A stretch of DNA of 64,000 nt from NCBI RefSeq assembly GCF_021018895.1, contig NC_079377.1, forward strand, positions 21,605,001 through 21,669,000, given 5' to 3'. Numbering within the stretch: position 1 is the first letter of the stretch; each line of letters opens with the position of its first letter. A model generated the notes under the pieces. That model searched no databases. It was given only the letters and a program-made list of their open reading frames with translations, and was not told the DNA's origin. Shown here one piece after another: positions 12,514-23,732 of the stretch. Source of the stretch: Seriola aureovittata (taxonomy: Eukaryota; Chordata; Actinopteri; Carangiformes; Carangidae). Both the position numbers and the translations under genes were made by a program.

Positions 12514-12812
12514 GGTCTCTTCCCAGCAGCTCAGAACTATCTGTGGCTGCTACAGAAAGGTAGAGCCTGTGAATGTTAAGTGCCTCCCTTAGGGAGGAAA
12601 ATAAGGCCGGCTGATAAGTTAGTCAGCTGCAAATCCAACAAGTCCACATGAAGGCAGAGAGGGGCGAGGTGACACGACACACACCACCTCTCCACCTCAC
12701 CTCACACACTATCTCTGCTCTCTCACTTCCACACACACTCACACACAGAGGCGAGCAGGGAGACACGTGATACACATCCGATACAGAGAGAGAGAAATAT
12801 GCACTCACAGAA

Positions 12813-12851
<39 letters not shown>

Positions 12852-13137
12852 GCACACAAACATGAAAGAAACAAAAGCAGACTTCTCTTCAGCACGACAC
12901 AATATTCGCAAAAACAACCACACACACAAGGTGAGAGGAGGCTCGCTGATACAAACACACACTCTGACATATGAACCAGAGAAAGTGAAATCCTCCTGTT
13001 TGAGTCGAGCCGCAGAAACGCTGCAGCTCGATAAATATAAATAAATTAAATGGCCGGGCGATGACAGAGGGAATCAACCTGGACGCAGGCAGCGCGACAC
13101 CGTCTGCAGCTCCTGCTTGGCTACGCATGTCTGTCTG

Positions 13138-13169
13138 CCCCCCCCCCCCCCCCCGCCCCGCCCCCCCCG
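13138..13169 (+). repeat. poly-C tract with G interruptions
   Basis: C run broken by two single G; borders the enhancer-like block at 13155. Confidence 0.85.
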
Positions 13170-13700
13170 CCTGGCCAACCTCCTTCCTTGCTAATTACAA
13201 TTGATTTATTATGGACCAGGTAGCTTATCAGGTGCCCGGTGAAATTACAATGGGTGTCTGAAGGCTGTGGGGAGAGGAGGGGTGGTGGTGGTCAATGTCG
13301 AATGGTAAAATCAATTAGCATTGATTGGCAAAAGGTTCATTTTGCCAAAGAGGACACAGTCGAAGGGGATTAAACTTCCCTGGCCCCCTGACAACTTTGA
13401 TACGACACAATGGCTGCTTTTCTGGCTGCGGCATAGTTAACAAGCTTTCAGTAATATAACTGCTTTTTTTTTTAACCTCGCAAACCGTCTCTCAATGCGG
13501 CTGTGGCTAGATTTCAAATCAGCCATCGACTAGTCAGGTCTAGCTAGGAAACAGATAGCATTGATCAAGTATCAGGGAGTGAAATCCCTCGCAAGCTCGC
13601 ATCTTAATCCTCATCAAGAAGCCGACGCAGAATTAAAATCATCCTGCTTAAGGCTCTCGATGAAGGCTGGTTAACAGCTGGACAAAACGCAAGAAACACT
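13155..13700. promoter_or_regulatory. enhancer-like block with two adjacent perfect palindromes
   Basis: Unique, repeat-free sequence between microsatellites. It carries TAATTA (13192-13197), TGATTTAT (13202-13209, a Pbx-Hox type site), an inverted pair AATCAAT/ATTGATT with a 4-bp spacer (13309-13326; ATTGATT is the Onecut/HNF6 core) and, sharing its right arm, TTGGCAAAA and TTTTGCCAA separated by 6 bp (13325-13348; NFI-type TTGGC/GCCAA half-sites). This texture is typical of vertebrate conserved non-coding elements. Conservation was not tested. Confidence 0.5.
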
Positions 13701-13866
13701 CGTGAAAACCATACAGGTGAAGAGAGATGAATCTCTGTGTTATAAAAGTCCAACAACCCTCGACAGCAGCTTTACCTTCTCTTTATCACCGGGGAAGCAG
13801 AAAGTAAATCTCAACTGTTGCTGTTTGTCTTCTTCAGTGGCCATTTTGTCCAATAAATAAACATTA

Positions 13867-13913
<47 letters not shown>
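13867..13913 (+). repeat. compound AC/AT microsatellite
   Basis: AC run passing directly into an AT run. Confidence 0.9.
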
Positions 13914-14229
13914 GTGATATATAGAACAGGTCAGTCACTGGGAGAGAAAACTGAAGTAAAACGAATGAATGGAGATTATTTGATATGTTGCTTCACATCA
14001 CTAACATGATCAAGTATATTCCAACTCGTGAAACCTGCTTATTTTTAAGTTGAACTGTCAAAACACATGTAATGACAGAAAATAAAGAGTTTGACATTTA
14101 AACTGAATCTACATAATGAAATGAAGGTTTTGTTGCAGGGGGGGAAACACAGATATGAATGTGTACATCTCTCCTGCCTGATACCTGCAGACATATTAAA
14201 CCTCAGCTGAGAGACGGTGTGTGTCTTAC

Positions 14230-14303
14230 CCTCGATGGCCAGCATGGCTCTCAGCTCTCTGTTCAGCAGTTCGAAGCGTCTCTCCAGATCGTGCTCTTTC
14301 TCC
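14230..14303 (-). CDS. ehbp1: ehbp1 exon E8: bMERB domain, central helix
   Basis: 74 bp. The acceptor is cttgccacag|G, preceded by a CT repeat; the donor is CGAGG|gtaaga. It encodes EKEHDLERRFELLNRELRAM and LAIE, with Leu and Asp codons shared with the neighbouring exons. The ERRxELLNRELRAMLAIEDW motif is diagnostic of the EHBP1 bMERB domain; the glutamate/leucine spacing is a coiled-coil heptad pattern. It is separated from E7 by 1.05 kb and from E9 by 8.2 kb. Confidence 0.97.
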
Positions 14304-14664
14304 CTGTGGCAAGTTAAAGGGAGAGAGAGAGAGAGAGAAAAACACACACACACAACAAAGTTCATCAATATGTTAATGACTAAATCATTAAGCACTTAAA
14401 GAAACCTGCAATAAACATCGATTCAGCTACTCGCCTGAACCTTCTCCGGCTTCGCATTAATCTACTGCACATAACTGATACACATACTGCGCTCGCACAG
14501 CCCTGGGTGAGTGTGTGTGCATGTGTGTGAGGAAAGAAAGAGGAATATAAGGACAGGGGGTGAACATAGCATGAAAAGAGAGAGAGAGATAGAAACGCAT
14601 TAATATATGGACATGCCACGAGTGTGTGTCGCCCTGTGTTTCTGCGTATGCACGGGCAGATGTG

Positions 14665-14702
<38 letters not shown>

Positions 14703-14970
14703 ATGTGGCACAAATTGAATTCTTTCCTCTTTCAGCCATATTAAAAAATGAGCTAATTCAGTCCCTAATAGAATTTGTCCTTCACAGGCGCCTTTTCTCT
14801 TGGCCTCCACAAAGAGAGAACAGAACGGGCTAATAATCAGCCCTTCTGTCAATTGGCCACTTTAAAAGCCTCCCCCTTTCCCACGATATAATGTGATTAT
14901 GAATACTTCAATCTCTCCTCCTCGCACACTTTGAAATCCCAACAGCTGCAAATGAAGAAAAAAGGCAGCC

Positions 14971-15009
<39 letters not shown>

Positions 15010-15355
15010 CTCTCCACCTGTCGCAGCTGGCCACATACAAAGAGACTAGCGATAGAGTGATGATCACCACATTTCTATTGATTTCATATTCCGTCCACAT
15101 GTAAATCAATGAGCGGATAGACAGAGGGGGTGAATGGAGTGGTGAGTACACTGCCACCCTGTGTAGCGTTAATGATTTTTGATCTGATGCTTGAATAGAA
15201 GTGTGATGTTTCCAGGTTTTTAATGCTTCTCAGTGCACGGAAAAAAAAAAAATATCGAAAAACAAACAGGCGCTAATGCAGCCACCTAGCTGTTTTCCAG
15301 TCACAGGAAACGCTTTCATCCGACCATGAAAAGGAAAGGATGTTAGGGTACATAC
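14304..15355 (-). other. ehbp1 intron between E7 and E8 (1.05 kb)
   Basis: TG repeats at 14668-14699 and 14974-15008 flank a unique block (14705-14905) rich in TAAT-type words. GA repeats lie next to the E8 acceptor. No exon seen. Confidence 0.85.
14705..14905. promoter_or_regulatory. enhancer-like block
   Basis: High-complexity sequence with gagctaattcag, cggctaataatcagccc-like words and ccaattgac, between two TG repeats. It resembles a conserved non-coding element by texture only. Confidence 0.3.
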
Positions 15356-15455
15356 AGCAGAGAGAGCTGGTTCTGTCTCCTGATGAGGGCGTTCTTCTTG
15401 TTTACCAACATGAACCACTCCTGCATCATGGCCTCCTCCTCCTCCTTGTTTTTTC
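15356..15455 (-). CDS. ehbp1: ehbp1 exon E7: bMERB domain, second helix
   Basis: 100 bp, with split codons at both ends (G+GA gives Gly; CT+G gives Leu). The acceptor is gctctccag|GA and the donor is CTGCT|gtatgt. It encodes [20 protein letters not shown] and [32 protein letters not shown] is nearly invariant across vertebrate EHBP1 and resembles the EWxxLVxxKxxLxxxE pattern of MICAL-family bMERB domains. A CA/TG repeat of about 48 bp starts only nine bases upstream of the exon and sits where the polypyrimidine tract would be, which may affect splicing efficiency. Confidence 0.97.
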
Positions 15456-15463
15456 CTGGAGAG

Positions 15464-15511
15464 CACACACACACACACACACACACGAACACACACACAC
15501 ACACACACACA
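15464..15511 (+). repeat. CA microsatellite abutting exon E7 acceptor
   Basis: CA units interrupted by one CGAA. On the transcribed (minus) strand it is a GT repeat ending nine bases before exon E7. Confidence 0.95.
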
Positions 15512-17487
15512 GAGAAAAACAAGCAGAGTTACACACATGACGGTAAACCAGTTCAGTAACATCCACAGCTGTTCAAATTTATTACTCAGCTGTTTCCTTG
15601 CAAAATTCATTGCGACATTAAATGCACAGTTAGAGGAAAGTATCACATCAGTGACAGTAGATTGAGCCTGACAGATAAAAGGTCTTTTTCTACCAGTGAC
15701 TGTGTCTGTAAATCACAAAATTAGAGCACAGAGTGTAAACAAGTGTAGAAGCATACACACACGACAGAGACCAGGCAGATAAATGACTCTTTTTGTCGCT
15801 GCAGTCAGTGTCCACCAGATATTTGTGTGTGTGTGTGTGTGTGTAAATACACTGCTCGCTTATATTCCTTGTGTAAACATTCACATACTTCACACCACGT
15901 CTTTACAATGTCAATACAGCTTCAACCGGGGCGGGATTAACTCAGTGATTACCGTCGAGCGCCTTTACAGAGTGGAGCCTCTCACTGTAGGGCAATGCAT
16001 ATCCCACCAATCACTCAGCGGGCCTTCAAAAAAAAAAACACGGTTCTGAGACTCTCCGACGCTTAGTGTAAAACCTGCTCAACACACAGAGAGCTAGCAA
16101 GGCTCAGATGCATGGCTAATGTAAGCTTCGCCCACGCCTGGGGCTAAAGCTCTATGCTGTAACTTACTTACAAGGTACAATAGGATGCGCACAACTGATA
16201 CGGACACAGCACATCGAATGGGAACCTTCAAATATTAGCCACATAACAGCCACAGGATCAGCCTCCATCGGTCATGTGTGACCTGGAGGAAAAACGGCCG
16301 GTCACTTTGACATCAACTCGGCATCTGCTGGCTACCTCACAATGATGATTTCAAAAATATTCATTTAGATTGTAGTGTCTGTGATTTGAGGACCAGTTAT
16401 TTAAGAGTTATTTTACTGCAATTTGGCAAAAAAATTCAAAGCACAGGACCGGAAGCTGCTGTCGCTCCCAAGTTGATGGAGAGACTAGTAAGAGAAAACA
16501 AAAAAAGCTAAGTTATTAAAGCTCTCTGGTGCCATTTAATGCTTTTGTAAGAGACACAAAAATATTGGTTTTTACATGTCAAGACAAAACCTCAAATTAA
16601 ACGAGAATTCAAATTAAATTAACGTAGTTAAAATAACAGGATTGAGCCTTTAAATGTATTAACACGTTATATTACTTCCCTAATACCAATACTCTGCTAC
16701 CTTAAATTACACTGTGTTGGTTTTTCAGTTTAACAGGATGAAGCGGAAATATTGGCACCGTTAGTACCTGATACAAGATGAAGATAAACGTCAGTGCTTT
16801 AAACCTGAAAGCCTGTAAACATGTAGATTGTTATAAAATAATATAAAAAATACGTTCGTTTTAGTTCTGGAACAACATCTCACGTGTATTAGAAATGTAA
16901 ATATTATTTATTCGTTATGACTGAGTTTTTCTACACTTGTATATTTTGCTGTTGTCCGAACACACTCCAGTGTGGTCAGTTCACTTAGCCACTGTTTACG
17001 TCTAGATTTGGGATATGAGCTTTGTGGCACTGGAGGCCAGTTAAACAGCGACAACAGCATTAATCTGACACTCAGTGCGTCTGTGAGGAGAAGAAATGGA
17101 TGAAAACAGAGGACGCGAGATGAAAGATCGTCTTAGGGCTTATGTTATTATCTCTCGCTGTTTTTTTCTCTCTTTCTCGAGAGGAAGGTTTAATAGTCGG
17201 GAAGCTACAACAGGCATCATAACAGAATTAACACTAAGACGCCATTTCATACCACTTATTAATTGGCGGCCCTCTAAATAAAAAAGAAAGGCATTGTTAC
17301 GCCAACATGTATGCGAAGTTTTGATATTTTCTATTCTATATCATTTTTTCTGATGGATCAAACGTCGCTGATGTCGTGTTTTAAGCTCATTACACTGATG
17401 CTTTTATTGGGAGACTCTCTGGATCTGTGCAAATGTGACTGACTGAGCTGCTACCAAAGAAAACCAAGAGAAATTTGTCTTTCTCTG

Positions 17488-17488
<1 letters not shown>

Positions 17489-17537
<49 letters not shown>
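17489..17537 (+). repeat. CA microsatellite
   Basis: About 24 uninterrupted CA units. Confidence 0.95.
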
Positions 17538-17540
<3 letters not shown>

Positions 17541-17989
17541 TGTTCATGGCAGAGAAGAGGGCGCATTGGGCCGCTGCGTCATTGACGACAAAAGGCAGGC
17601 GCGTGGATGTGTGCGCGGACACCGGTGAGTGTGTGGACATTTGTGATACTCTGAGCCAGCAGATGTATGTAATTTCATTTAGAAGGGTGGAGCGGGGAGG
17701 AGGGAGGAGAGAGACGGGAAAAAAAAAAAAGAATGTGCGAATGAAAGAAAGCTTCAGGATTTAGTGGAATCGGGGGCTCGTGGATTACTGTAGTCAACTT
17801 TGAAACGGACGACACTCGGAGGGGGGATAAAGCCGGCGCTGACAGGTCATTGTGCTGCCTCGAAGTCAAATAAAACAAGCAAATAATAATGGCAAATATT
17901 AAGCTCCTGTGACATTGTGGCGAGGCGGGCTAGAAGACGAGGGGGGATTATAAAGCTATATCCCCCACCGCTAGCCAGCCAGCAGCTAC

Positions 17990-18310
17990 CAGCCAACCAT
18001 CAGCCGCATTTTATGAAAGGAGAAAGGGGAGGCGAAGGGAGGGAAGAAGGAGAAGAGGGAAGAGAAAGGCAGGAAGGTCAGAGGAAAGGTAGGAGAGGAG
18101 GACAGGAGGGAGGAGAAAAGAAGGGAATGAAGGGTAGAAGGAAGGAGAAAGGGAGAGATGAACAAGAGATGAACAGAGGAGAAAATGGTGAATGTGGGAT
18201 AACTGGAGGAGGGAGGGAGCGAAGGAGGGAATGAGGGCAAGCAGGTGAGCGATTTGAAGGCAGAGAGAGACGAGGAGATGGAAGGATGGAGGCAGGACGA
18301 GTGGCGCAGG
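17990..18310 (+). repeat. polypurine tract
   Basis: About 300 bp of almost only A and G (GGAGAAGG-type words). Candidate for triplex-forming DNA. Similar purine-rich stretches are at 35360-35600, 39645-39830, 51400-51610 and 62030-62230. Confidence 0.8.
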
Positions 18311-18799
18311 ACGCTTGACAGCTGCTCAGCATCCTCCTCCCTTCACTCAACCTCTTCAGGGTTGAACTCTGACCTCCAGATACCGCCTAGCTCTTAAAGA
18401 GACAGAGGTGTGTCCAATAAATATCAGACTAATTTCACAGTGGACAAACGCAAAAATGAGGATCTGCAGATAAACATTTTTAATGTGTTTTTTTTTGTGG
18501 AGTACTATTCCAAAACTAAGAATTATTTTTATAATTGATTATTCTGTTGTTCACTGATTGATTATTTGTCTCTTGTCAGAAAATAGTGAGAAATGGGGAA
18601 TTTCCTCAAGCCTCAAAGCATCTTCAAACTGCTTATTTCATCCAAAAAAAAAAAATTTAATCACCTACGCTTACATGCATTATGTTAATGAAATCACTGA
18701 AAGGCACCAGAAAAATTATATAAAACATACAGTAAAATCAGTTTAAAAAAAGAGCCTGTTTTGTGTTTTATATATGTAGAAGAGCTGAACTGTTTCCCA

Positions 18800-18915
18800 A
18801 CGCATAAACCAAGGCTCTATTGCAAGGTTGGGGGTTGGATTCCCACTGGGACAACCCTTTTTCTAAAAATGCATCCACTTGCCGTACTGTAATGAGTGCG
18901 TCCACCAAATGGCAT
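18800..18915 (-). repeat. degenerate fish SINE-like repeat
   Basis: Read on the minus strand it has an ATTTGGTGGACGC core (complement of 18898-18910) followed by GGGAATCCAACCCCCAACC (complement of about 18825-18843). Both resemble the ATTTGGCAGACGC and GGGATTCGAACCCACAACC words common in fish tRNA-derived SINE/LINE tails. Diverged from consensus; ends not defined. Confidence 0.5.
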
Positions 18916-19498
18916 ATGTTGAGAGTGACAACAACAGAGAAAAAAAAAAACTGCTGAACGTTGTGTTGTATGAAGACAAATGGTGTAAATATCCCTGGCA
19001 GGCAGCACGGACACTGTGTCTGAATCCAGCCTTGGCTCTGAGACTCTGTGGATCCATGCTGGCTCTCAGGGGGCCATCTTGGATCAAAGCATCTGGCAGT
19101 TTGGCAGGTTGCATTCTGGGTCTTGCTGCTTGCCTTACACGCCATTTCTCAGTGCTCAACACAGAGCAGGGCAGAGCAGACACAGGCCAAAATCTACTGA
19201 GACTGAAGCAATAAATTTGGCATTGTTACAATGTTTGATCAGGACATCAAAGGATTAGTGAAATATGTCTGATGGAGATACTCTGGGTTTCCCTACCTAC
19301 CGGAAACTTTATCGTCATTAATATCATGTTTAGTGTTCCCTCAGCTATCAGTGCGGCTGCAATGGTGAGAAACACACAAGATACAATCAACTCACACACA
19401 AATACACACACACACGAGATACAACTGATACACACATCCTGACAACCCCTCTATCTGATTGCCTGTCTCCTTCTCTTGTTTCACTCTCTCTGTCTCTC

Positions 19499-19695
<197 letters not shown>

Positions 19696-20639
19696 ATTCA
19701 GTGATGCACTGTGGTGTGAGGAGGGAGACTGTTTTCCTTAAGGCTGGAAAAAGGCAGGTTTGTATAGGTCAGTGTGTTTGTGTGCATCCATATGAGGGAC
19801 ACCGAGAGGGAAATACAGAAATAAAACAGAGGGAAGACAGAGTGAGCCTCTACAGCCAAATAAGATTAAGATAGTTATCTTGTCCACCGTTTCATTCAGT
19901 GTACATAGGAATAATGAAACCCACCCTGAGGTGGTCAAACTGCTGCTGGTCGGTGCTGGTTTTTTTAATTGTGTGAGTACTGTCACTGCGTCTCACTAAA
20001 TACATGCATGAGAAGTTGTAATGAGTAAATATTGATTGACTGTATTTTCAGCGGACTGTTTTTCATTTGCTAAGATGCCCAATGCTGGCTAATGAATCTT
20101 TTCATCTCTGTGATGTCAGAGAGTTGTGAAACTGTAATTTTCCAGACACCAAGATGAAATCTTCGGATTGCTTCTTTTGTCTGAGGAACAGTTCAAAACC
20201 CAAAAGGTAGTTCATCTACAAAGATAGAAAACAGAGAAAAGCTGAAAAATCCTCACAATAGAGAAGCAGGAAAGTAACAAAAGTTGATCATTTTTGCTTG
20301 ATAAATTATTTCAGTGATTAACTGATAACAAAAATTGTCGTCAATCCATTTTCTCTCATTAAACTAATTGATAAATTCACCATTTGCTTCAGCACTAAAG
20401 TGCAGCGGTTCATACTTTGACCTTCCGGTTACGAGGGGACCTTTGATCAGTCTGCCATCTGGCCACTTACAAACTACAGGTATTTGTTTCGTTGTTATGA
20501 AATTTGGAAACTGGACAAACAGGAAATCCTACATTTGTCTTCCCTTGAGAAACTATTTGTGCCTTGAAGGAGTGAGCTTGAATAACAGGGACAAAATGAA
20601 TGAGACAGAAAGAGAAAAACATTAAAAGCTGCGATCACA

Positions 20640-21060
20640 GCACGTTCATCTCATTTCTTATCCCACCATTTTGCCATTTAATCCAATAGCTGCTAATCCA
20701 ATTTGTCTATCGGACATGTAAAAAGGCGGGGGGGAGGAGAAAGAAGAGGAGGAGGGAAAGGGAGGAGATACGAGCCGAACTTCTCTTCTGTGTCCAAGTC
20801 ACTTTCTGAATTGCAGTTTATTTAGGGACGAGCCGCACTTGTGTCTCTCCCATCGCTCTCTCCATCCGACCGTCAAGCCCGTCTGATATCAGCAGGGATC
20901 AGGGAAGATGAAAGCCAAAGACGCATGAAAGGAAATGAGAAAAGAAGGAATAAAAAGAACAGGATGAACATTGTTTCCTGTGATTAGGTAAGAGCTCGTT
21001 AAAAGGCTGTCACTGCAGCGATGTGAATATGCATGACAGGGGCCGGCCTAATCAGAGAGG
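20640..21060. promoter_or_regulatory. enhancer-like block
   Basis: Unique sequence with gccatttaatccaatagctgc-type words (TAATCC, CCAAT) and a second half with gcatgacaggggccggcctaat. A purine-rich stretch divides it. Called by texture only. Confidence 0.25.
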
Positions 21061-21489
21061 TCTGTGGCGAGGACCGGAGGGGGGGGATTGTGCGTAAGTA
21101 GCCTACTGAAGACTTGATTTAATTAATGTGAGTAGAGGAGTGTCTTGTTAGGACGGAGAGAGCGAGAGAGACTGAGAGTGTGGCTTATAACCAAGAAAGG
21201 TGAGGGTGCTCGTGAATTAAGCTTTGGCCAGAAAACATAATCTAAAACCTGCAGCAGTGATGTTCTTTCATGCTGGAGGAGATTTTCATTCATGGTAAAA
21301 TCAGTCAAACAGTCTCTCTCTTCTTTGCCTTTCTTGTTGATACTAAAAAATAAAAACAGAATCAGTGCACAGAATAATGCAGACTGAATGCAACAGTTGC
21401 CACAATTCCCAACTCATCATTACAACACTTACGATATGTGTAAGAATCAAACCCCCCCAACTCAACACTGCACATGTGATTCCTCCTGC

Positions 21490-21680
21490 TCTCTCCTATT
21501 GCCCCCCCCCCCGCTCTGCTGGAGTGGTGCTGAGGGCTATTTTTCCAGGGAGGCCTGTACGAGGCCTTTTTAGCTGCCCTCAATGGCACAATGGTCCCCA
21601 GCATATAGAACAGATTCCTGCTTTATTGAACCTGTGTATAATGTCTGGTGAATGGAACACATTAACCGATTCACACTCAC
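21490..21680. promoter_or_regulatory. enhancer-like block
   Basis: Unique block with AGGCCT twice (in gaggcctgtacgaggcct), an ACAATGG SOX-type site and ctttattgaacc, directly after a poly-C run. No repeat or coding frame fits it. Confidence 0.35.
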
Positions 21681-22986
21681 CTCTTCCCCTCCCCCCTCCC
21701 GGATAGCAAAAAGGAGAAAAGTAAAATAAGAAAAAAAAGAGAAAAGAGGAGGAAAAAAAAAAAAATCCTCCTCTCACACTGAGGCATAATGACTGCCTTT
21801 TCCACCGGTGTCATTTGTCAACCACTGCTTGCTTTACAACTTACAAAGGAGGCGGAGGTAGGGGAGAGAGCAGGAGACGCAGGAGCGGCTGTGACTGGGA
21901 GTTTTGGGGGCAGAGGGGGTGAATTGGTTCTTTTCCAGAGTCATAAGTGGTTCTGCATAATTATTTGTTTCTAATTACTAAGTGTGTTAACAGTGGAGCT
22001 CTATCTTTCTGTCAGTAGGATGATGGGAAATGAAACTGCTGAATTCATTATGTGTGAACTTAAATAATGAGTAAAATGGAAGAAGCCATTGAAAAAGAAT
22101 CACTGAGGCCAATCTGGGTTTGAAATGAATACCTGCTGAGGTGTCATTCGTTAATTAAATAAGGGGAACAATTATCCTGGGAAAAAGAAACAGCTCATCT
22201 GCCTCAATGATAAATAATTATTATCAGCCCATGATGGCCACTGTCAACTGACCGTGAGTCAGTCAAATCAAAGCACAGCTGCACTTCAACATCTGCAAAA
22301 CCTCCTTCTGTCTCTCCATTAACTTGACAGTTAGTCTTACATCGGTAATGATGACACAACGGTACTAATTTAAAATGCTACATCTACTGCACATAATATG
22401 CTAATCTGTAAACATAATAAAAACATAAAAACAAAACATGAGCTGTCAAATTTTTTGTAAGTATGTTTAATAATTACCCCCAACCTTGTCTGTTTTAGCA
22501 GTAACATTTATATAACAGCAATTTGTCAAAACTGCTGCCTGGATTATGTTCACTGGAAATGTTTTTTCCCGTCAGGTAAATGCTCTGTGCGTTCTCGCGC
22601 TGCACAGAATTTGTCGGCGTACGAGGCACCTGAGACTTTGCATCCTGAATCCTGCCTGTGGTTAAATTTAGGCAGGAGACGCACTGTGGTTAAGGTTAGG
22701 GGAAGACTGTGGTTTGCATAAAATAAACAAAAACAAACATTTACACAGAACTCCTTCTGTATTGCCGTAAAGAAGACCCTCCATATTGCTTGTTTACACT
22801 GAAACAAACAAAGCTGGCATATGTGATTTCAGATGGCGTGTCAGTCCCCTGGAGTCAGAGGCGTGATGTTTGACACAAAAACTGCAAATGGCGTCGGCGT
22901 CTGTCCCGCCATGCCAGCTCTCATTTTCACACAGGCCTCCATTACCGGAATAACGGTGGAACAACATTTCACCCCCCCGCGTTTCT

Positions 22987-23057
22987 ACCTTTTATACAGA
23001 AGAACGAGGCAGAATAAAGGCGCAACATTCCTGCCTTCAACAGGCTGTGTAAAGAGG
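22987..23057 (+). repeat. dispersed repeat, copy 1
   Basis: Shares GAGGCAGAATAAAGG, GCAACATT and CAGGCTGT, in order and spacing, with 56253-56323. The flanking stretch 22555-22986 also has the look of old repeat DNA (gtggttaaggttagggg). Family not identified. Confidence 0.55.
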
Positions 23058-23476
23058 CAGAGGTGGGACCTATATTTGTATAAATATATATTAGTATAGT
23101 ATAATCTGTGTTTTCTTAGTTCAGAGCCAACAGTTAATTTTGGACAGAGACCAATAATCATGATGATTATTGGTGCTTGTAATGTCCTGTAAAAGCGAGT
23201 GCTGTTATCGCGCCGCTCTGGTTGTGAGCACTGTTTCAGGGGCAGATGAACTGTGAGCGTTAGTTAAGTAGGATTGCCAAAGCCTTTTTTAATGAGCAGG
23301 ATGGTGCAGTGCACGTATGCAGCTCCTATCATGTCACTGTTTGAACATTTGAGTTCAGAGACCATTTTAAACACAGGAGATAGGTTTGTCATGCTAATAT
23401 GTTTCCTCCTCTCATCCTCCTCTTTTAAACACACCCACCTCCTCTGTCTCCTGTGCTAACTATCCTACGTATACAG

Positions 23477-23478
<2 letters not shown>

Positions 23479-23532
<54 letters not shown>
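23479..23532 (+). repeat. CA microsatellite
   Basis: About 27 uninterrupted CA units; a second CA run lies at 23700-23730. Confidence 0.95.
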
Positions 23533-23534
<2 letters not shown>

Positions 23535-23698
23535 CCTGGGCAAACACATTTGACCTCAGAGCTAACAGTAGACCAACCTCCAGACACTTCTCATTCCTCC
23601 ACCTCAGAGGTTAAGAAGGGGCGGGGGCTCGGGCAAACACAGTTCACATAATAGACTGACTCTGGAGATGAAATGTTCATATTAGGAGGCTTCACTTT

Positions 23699-23732
<34 letters not shown>

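Larger units (their letters stand above)
5993..14229 (-). other. ehbp1 intron between E8 and E9 (8.2 kb)
   Basis: No supportable exon. Contains an AAAC repeat near 7020-7055, CA/TG blocks at 10634-10663, 12065-12152, 12455-12510 and 12814-12848, a poly-C tract at 13138-13169 and an AC/AT block at 13867-13913. About 9465-9980 resembles old dispersed repeat sequence. 13155-13700 is a unique enhancer-like block. Confidence 0.8.

Noticed and set aside
18825..18850. tRNA-like B-box (ggttggattcc), considered as a tRNA gene
   Set aside because: No cloverleaf, no anticodon arm or acceptor stem; better explained as a degenerate SINE-like repeat.
18817..19214. Overlapping frames on both strands, considered as a transposon protein
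   Set aside because: Short, broken frames within degenerate repeat DNA; no transposase or reverse-transcriptase motif.
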